Assembly (NCBI GenBank): GCA_030533445.1
Contig: CM060065.1
Coordinates: 50,283,464 to 50,347,463, forward strand
Reading direction: 5' to 3'
Length of the DNA: 64,000 nt
Source: Cyprinodon diabolis
Lineage: Eukaryota > Chordata > Actinopteri > Cyprinodontiformes > Cyprinodontidae
A program made the translations under genes and the position numbers. Below the pieces are notes generated by a model. It had not been told where the DNA came from. It searched no databases and saw only the letters and a list, made by a program, of their open reading frames with translations. Below are positions 58,660-64,000 of this stretch, piece by piece; the stretch's first letter is position 1, and each line of letters opens with the position of its first letter.

Positions 58660-59665
58660 GTAACATTCAAATATTGAGGTCTAGAAACTTTGAATATTTG
58701 GACAAAGTCAAAATTGATGTGCTAATGTGCTGTCCCATATTTTACATGTGTCACAGAGAGGCGATGTTTGTGGGAAAATTTAGTTTAACCTTGTTTTTGA
58801 GTAATGTAACCTATGAACTACTTTATATTGTATTACTTGCAATCTTGAGTTCACTGAGCAATAATTTATGTCACTCAGTGCTCTGCTCCATACTTTCTCT
58901 TTGATTGTAATAGTGAGATCCTCCTCCCACTTTTGCTTTATATTTAATGTTGAACATTCAGACTTACTTAAAAAATAGCGGACCAATGATGATATTAAAT
59001 CCTTGGACTCTGGTGGGCCAAGTATGATTTTGAACAAATCACTATCCAAAGGGAGAGAGTCAAAATTTGCCAAATTATCCCTAACATAATTTCTTAATTG
59101 TAAAAATCTAAAACATTTTTTTTAGGTAGATTGTATTTTACTTGTAATTGTTCAAAAGAACTGAATTTTTTATTTATATAAACGTCTTTGATTGACACTA
59201 TACCCTTACGGGACCATTCTCTAAAAACGGCATCTGTAAACGACGGAGGAAATGCATAATTATGACATATTGTAGCATGAATGGACAGATTAGGAAGTTG
59301 GCAGTATTTTCGAATCTGTAGCCAAATTTTCTCACATTGCTGTATGACAAAATGTTCTCCTCGTGTAGAGGTCCGGGGTCTTGGTGATACAAAAAGAAGT
59401 GCCTGAAGAGGTGATTTTGGAACTGAGCTATGTTCTATTGTTAGCCAAGATGGTAGCTAAATCTGGATTCATCTGCCAGTATATCAACACTCTGGCATTG
59501 GCAGCCCAGTAATAATGTAAGAAACATGGTAGGCCCAAACCACCACACTTCTTTGAAGATGTGTTTTTGATATTCTATGTGATTTGTAGCCCGAGATAAA
59601 TGGCAGAATAACCGAATCAATCAGCTTGAAGAATTTTTTTGGGAGATATATTGGAATGTTCTGAA
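58660..59665 (-). pseudogene. L1-type LINE ORF2 C-terminal part, decayed
   Basis: Read on the minus strand, blocks in several frames follow the order of a fish L1/Tx1-type ORF2 C-terminus. LGLPNFLHYYWAANARVLIY is near 59540-59470. KGIVSIKDVYINK and SSFEQLQVKYNLPKK lie near 59210-59110. KQKWEEDLTITIKEKVWSRA and VIQYKVVHRLHYSKTRL, the tail of the ORF (58935-58780), come last. Frameshifts and stops occur throughout. No poly(A) tail or duplication was found. Confidence 0.75.
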
Positions 59666-60678
59666 ATAAATAAGTAAATCTAATAATCTAATAAGTAAAT
59701 TGGCATTATTCTTATAAATTAAAAGTTCAATAAGTGGATTCCTCATCACAGTGATAAAAATTGCTTAGATTCTCAGCTATTTTAATTCACAAGATTAATA
59801 TAAATTAAAAATGTTTGTACAAAAAGTCATATATATGTAGAAAATATATATGATATATTGTGTCCATAAATATGCATTTAAATTTTTATAAGCAGACTGA
59901 TAGTAAAATTATTAACTTTGTGCTTGTTATTTTCTATTATTTTGAATGTAAAAAATCTTATCAATATTATTAACACATTAAGAAATTGTTTATAAAAAGC
60001 AAAGCATTTTACATTGCACAGCCTAGATAAGACACAATGGGTTCAGAATAATAACATGGAAAGTTCAAATTGTCCCAGAAAATAAATGGATAGTGGCTCA
60101 GGCCTAGCAGGAAGGTGGCTCACAAAACTAGGGAGCATCATGGTGACAAAAATACCAAACATACAGCAAATCACAAGGAGTACATGATGTACTGGTTAGG
60201 TCATAACAGAAAAAAATAAAATAATTCCACTGAAAACAAGGAATTGATACTGGATTTATAGAATTTGTGATAAATAACATTGTAACCAGGTGAGTCTGAT
60301 CAGGCAAAAGCTTAACAGCTAAGGGATCACACTAACCAACAGGGGGAATGTGACTAATTAACACAGGGAACACAGAGCAGCTGAATTACATGCAAAGGGA
60401 ATTGCAGTACAAAGGAAAAAGATGAATACTAAACATAATGGAACAAACCGAAATGCACAAAGATCAGACTTGACAAAGAAATACCTAAGAACTGCAACAT
60501 AAGATAGAATATATGTGGAAAGCTTCTATTGACAACAATAAAGATCAAAGAAGTTACTGAATATGGCAAGATCATGCTGACAGGACTGAGATTATTAAAA
60601 AAAACAATAGAAAAGAACCTAGCAATACAAAAACAGAGAGATTGTGGCATTTCCATTCTTTCAGTGTTGGCTTAAAAG
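59666..60678. other. No gene seen; possible LTR remnant
   Basis: About 60080-60590 has a composition like the LTRs here and ends GATCATGCTGACA, but lacks other support. The rest is very AT-rich. Confidence 0.4.
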
Positions 60679-61158
60679 GTATACTATGCAACCGGTGTTG
60701 ATTTTCCAGGGAGGCTACCCCCAGAGGGCGAAAGTAAAAGTGCACTGTCGTAAATATGCTCAGCTGTTCTCCTGGTTTCTCCGTCAAGCCAGGCGCGGTT
60801 GTTTTGAGCTTAGCAGACAGGCGAACGCAACGAATCACCATGTCTACTGCGGTAAGTGACTATTTTGTTCCAATTTTCGAGTTTGAAAATTCTCGCTGGT
60901 TCCGCATTGATAACTGCACAAATATCGCCACTGCGCTAGCAACGAGCATGCCTTTCACTGGGGGCGTGTAGCATTTCTCGCCATAAAGCAAGACCGACTC
61001 TCGCGATGCACGAGACTTCTGAGCCTGTGGGTGCGGGCTGAGGGCTCCTGCAATTGCAAGTACGGTATTTCCCCTACAGACCACCAGGGCGGCCGAGAAA
61101 ACCTTTGTTCGACCTGAAATGACTCATTTAATCGTCCAAAACGTTATGGAACACATAG
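60679..61158. mobile_element. DNA element with GGTATACTATGCAAC terminus, left part
   Basis: It begins GGTATACTATGCAACCGG and is cut at GGAACACATA near 61158, before the right terminus preserved in the 51549-52081 copy. An ATG in good context (CACCATGTCTACTGCG, ATG at 60840-60842) is followed at once by GTAAGT, a consensus splice donor, so it may keep the first coding exon of a lost transposase gene. Superfamily unassigned. Confidence 0.7.
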
Positions 61159-62570
61159 TAAACCCCTTAGTTTTTTGGAAATATATTCGTTATAAACAAT
61201 AAAGATATAATAGATATAATGTAAAGTAGTATAGCTAAAATAAAAGCCTCAGAAAGACTACTAAGAATTTTTACAACCAATGAAACTTATTTTTACCATA
61301 TTTATAAAACTCCTCCAATATAAGATTTTAGAAATCTTTGCCGTAAAAAAAACAAAACAACTAAAATTACACCCAGAACATCATCCTTTATGTAGTTATA
61401 GAATCTAATGTATACAGTAGTAGCCATACAACATTTCCACACTTTCCTTGATGGGTCCTTGGCTGGTCCCCTAAGATCCCTTTGAAAACATCAATCTTTT
61501 AAAAAAGAGAAACATCAATATTTGTACTAAAATATTTTTCTGTCATGTTTTGTGGACATTAAGATCTAAAAAGAAGCATTATCTCCGAGTCAGACCTTGT
61601 AATTTAGTGCCCAGGAGAAGGAGGGGGTCACTCCACTGGCTGGAAGTTGGCTGCCATCCGGCTGGCATTTGACTGGGAAGGGCCATTTTGAATGGCTGCT
61701 ACTCTATTAGAATATCAGAAATACCATATCGCCAAATATTGAAGGAAATGATTTAATATTTAAGTATCAATAATTCAGTATTCATTATGAATTATTGTCC
61801 ATCGTTCCCTAAAATAAAAAATATGGTCATAATTTTTTTTTTTACTTATGCCCAAGTGCTTGGTTTATGCAGCATGAAGGAAACATGCATGTCTGAATCC
61901 TGTATCATGATTCTAAATGTTTAATAATTGTGAATAGAAAATACCTTCCAACTTGGTTAAATTAATCAAATTGTTGCTAAGCCCCATATGGGCCTTTCAG
62001 ACAGGATGTAGTTCATGCTGCGCTGGCTGGATGTGTTTGTTGTCAGCATCAAAATGCTAACACTAGCCAGCTAGTTAGAAAAAAAAGTCCAGGAAGGAAA
62101 AATAGGCTGCAGAGTGACTGCAAACTTGGGTCATCACACTTTAGATAAGCACAGTGTGAAGTTTTCCTTGATTTTGGTCCCTGAGTTTTCTGACTTTCTC
62201 TTGGCTACATGTACAATGACCGCTCCACGGTAAAAGATTGACAAAGATTAACTTAATATGTGGCGTAATAAAACTCAGAGCCCGCAAAGTGCTGCACTGT
62301 GCTTGCACTTTGTTCAGCTAAACAAAAACCTCCCATGTTCAAGCCATTAAAAATAATTGGTTTCAGAGTGTAGAGGAACGCGTGTCTCGTTCTGTTTGAG
62401 AGGAACATGAGGCAGCGCTTGGTTGTTTGCTCACGAAGACTCAAAATGCCCAACAAGTCTGTTTCCTATTGATGGGCTTAATTGATGATAAAATGATTGA
62501 GGGGAACTCTAATACAGCACCAGTTGTAAGACATATTTGTACACTTTTTATGGTAATCTATGACCTAGAT
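61159..62570. other. No gene seen
   Basis: AT-rich, with a GC-balanced patch at 61590-61710 that matches nothing known to me. Confidence 0.5.
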
Positions 62571-62650
62571 CAGGGGTAACCAATTAAAAGTCAGCGGGGT
62601 CCAAATAGAGAAAATAATCAACCAATAAAGGTCCGGAGACCTTTTTTAAT
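62571..62650 (+). mobile_element. Possible hAT (Charlie-type) end fragment
   Basis: GATCAGGGGTAACCAATTAA followed by AGTCAGCGGGGTCC resembles the CAGGGGTcnCCAA start of Charlie-type hAT repeats. No second terminus or 8-bp duplication was found. Confidence 0.4.
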
Positions 62651-64000
62651 GATCTGTTACTTTAAACAGAATTTAACACTGAAATAAAAAGCAGGTTTTT
62701 ATGAATCCATGTTATACATTAAATCTTTAAATAAAAAAACAATATTTAAAAAAATGGAAAATGTTTCCATTTTAAAATCTAAAGTGTTTTTTGAAGTAGA
62801 GAACAACAATCTTTCAGTTTGGTATATAGACAATATCCTGATTCACATATTTTTTAAAACACCTGAACTGATCTTTTTTTTTTCTTTTTCTCTGGCTTAA
62901 TGAGAGCAGTGGGCTTTAGGCTGCCCTGCAAGGCTTTAAACCTGTGTTTGAATGGAGACTAAGCCATTCTCAAGCACATATCAAGGTGCTCATTTTGATA
63001 GGCACCAATATCCATTCTTAAACTGGTATTTACAAGAGAAGCAATGCAATAGTGTAGGCATACATACAAGAGCGGAAATATGAATCGATCCAGAGTCCAG
63101 TCTGGAATTATTTACAGCTTAATGGCAACAAGGATGCGGAAGGAACTTTTATGAGGTTCGGCTTCTAAGTGTGAGCACTCAGTCGACTCTTTTAATTACC
63201 ACCCAACTGGCATCCATTTAGTTGTCGTGCATTGCAGAGCAGCATTATTTCTGTGCTGTATTTTGAAAGGATGTAATGATAGAAAAGTGGAAAGCATTGC
63301 AAAAAAAAACATTTGTAGCATGACAGACCCTAGTTTTAACATTTAACATTCTTCTGAGAGAAAGCAAAACACCTATTTAATAGGACAAAGTTTCTACCAG
63401 CACTCACTGCTTGATTGCAATAAAATCAGAAAGCTGTATCACAGTTGGCATCCAATTAAATGAAACAAAGTGGGAATTACTCTAAAGGCATGTCAGAATG
63501 GCATACCTTCTTGATAAAATAGTTTTACATCTTTGGACATTGAAAATTATAATTGTCTCACATATTAATTCATCTTTTTTTTTTACACAAGAATATAATA
63601 GCGTCCTGTTTTGTTAAATAAGTTTAATTGAACATAAACATATTTTGTTTAAGCCCAGAAGTTCTTACAATAAATTGTTAAAGTATAATAATGTATGATT
63701 TTTTTCTAACAGCATATTCAAAATATTGCTCTTCATAATATGGAAAGAATAAATTGATAATAGAGGAAATTGTTATCTAAGAAAACCTCTCATCAATTAA
63801 ACTTTAGTCAATAGATACGATCAATCCCCTTTAGATTCGTATATCTATCAAAGAAATTGCATCTCTTCTCTGTACTGTTTTTTCTGTTTAGCTTTTAATG
63901 GTAAATGCTTACAAAGTTGCTCGATGGCAAAGTTCTGGCTCAATATCTGCTGGGTTCAGCAAAGTGAGCAAAAACTTCCATAATGAGGATATTAGTAACT
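62651..64000. other. No gene seen
   Basis: AT-rich to the end of the window, with no recognised feature. Confidence 0.55.

Overview
This is vertebrate nuclear DNA, almost certainly from a percomorph teleost fish. A cyprinodontiform (killifish/livebearer type) is a guess from the look of the L2 3' UTRs, not a demonstrated assignment. The base composition is AT-rich, with long (TA)n and (CCAT)n microsatellites. The window is packed with teleost repeats: L2, Rex1-like and L1 LINEs, a Penelope-like element, a tRNA-derived SINE, solo LTRs, and Tc1, Tigger, hAT and piggyBac-type DNA elements. I find no host gene exon, no tRNA or rRNA gene and no prokaryotic feature. Every long open frame I can identify belongs to a transposable element. 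The window therefore looks like an intergenic region or a very large intron.

Layout. 1-0.35 kb: end of a Tc1 element with the start of its transposase. 0.7-1.4 kb: hAT-type fragments and a (CCAT)n array. 2.96-4.09 kb: an internally deleted Tigger/pogo-like element with TA duplications, followed by a scrap of L2 reverse transcriptase. 5.37-6.62 kb: a terminal-inverted-repeat element carrying an L2 3' end. 8.08-8.87 kb: a solo LTR with a 5-bp duplication. 9.86-10.29 kb: a decayed Tc1 transposase. 11.42-11.98 kb: the first of the helicase-bearing elements described below. 13.4-16.2 kb: the best preserved LINE (L2, minus strand), cut on its 5' side by a hAT element. Further L2 3' ends lie at 18.0, 20.0, 47.0, 57.6 and 57.8 kb. 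33.6-34.7 kb: a small inverted-repeat element and a LINE tail interrupted by a TTAA-flanked piggyBac-type MITE. 36.3-38.1 kb: a Rex1-like LINE missing its catalytic core, then LTR-like sequence. 40.1 and 54.5 kb: two solo LTRs of one family, each with a perfect 5-bp duplication. 44.1-44.9 kb: a hAT element with a perfect 8-bp duplication. 48.4-49.2 kb: a Penelope-like GIY-YIG endonuclease. 50.4-52.1 kb: a rearranged cluster of helicase elements. 58.7-59.7 kb: a decayed L1 ORF2.

The most interesting content is a set of five short elements (11.4, 23.6, 42.2, 50.6 and 51.3 kb). The three intact copies are 526-553 bp, begin TAACCTGAC or TAGCCTGAC, end GGCTA, and are flanked by perfect 9-bp target duplications. 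Inside, all five keep the start of one protein reading frame resembling the N-terminus of a RecQ-type superfamily II helicase; in the best copy it runs through the Walker A motif. They look like internally deleted, non-autonomous derivatives of a DNA transposon whose full-length form encodes a helicase. One copy is flanked by ~145-bp direct repeats, as expected from aborted gap repair, and another is fused to a different inverted-repeat element.
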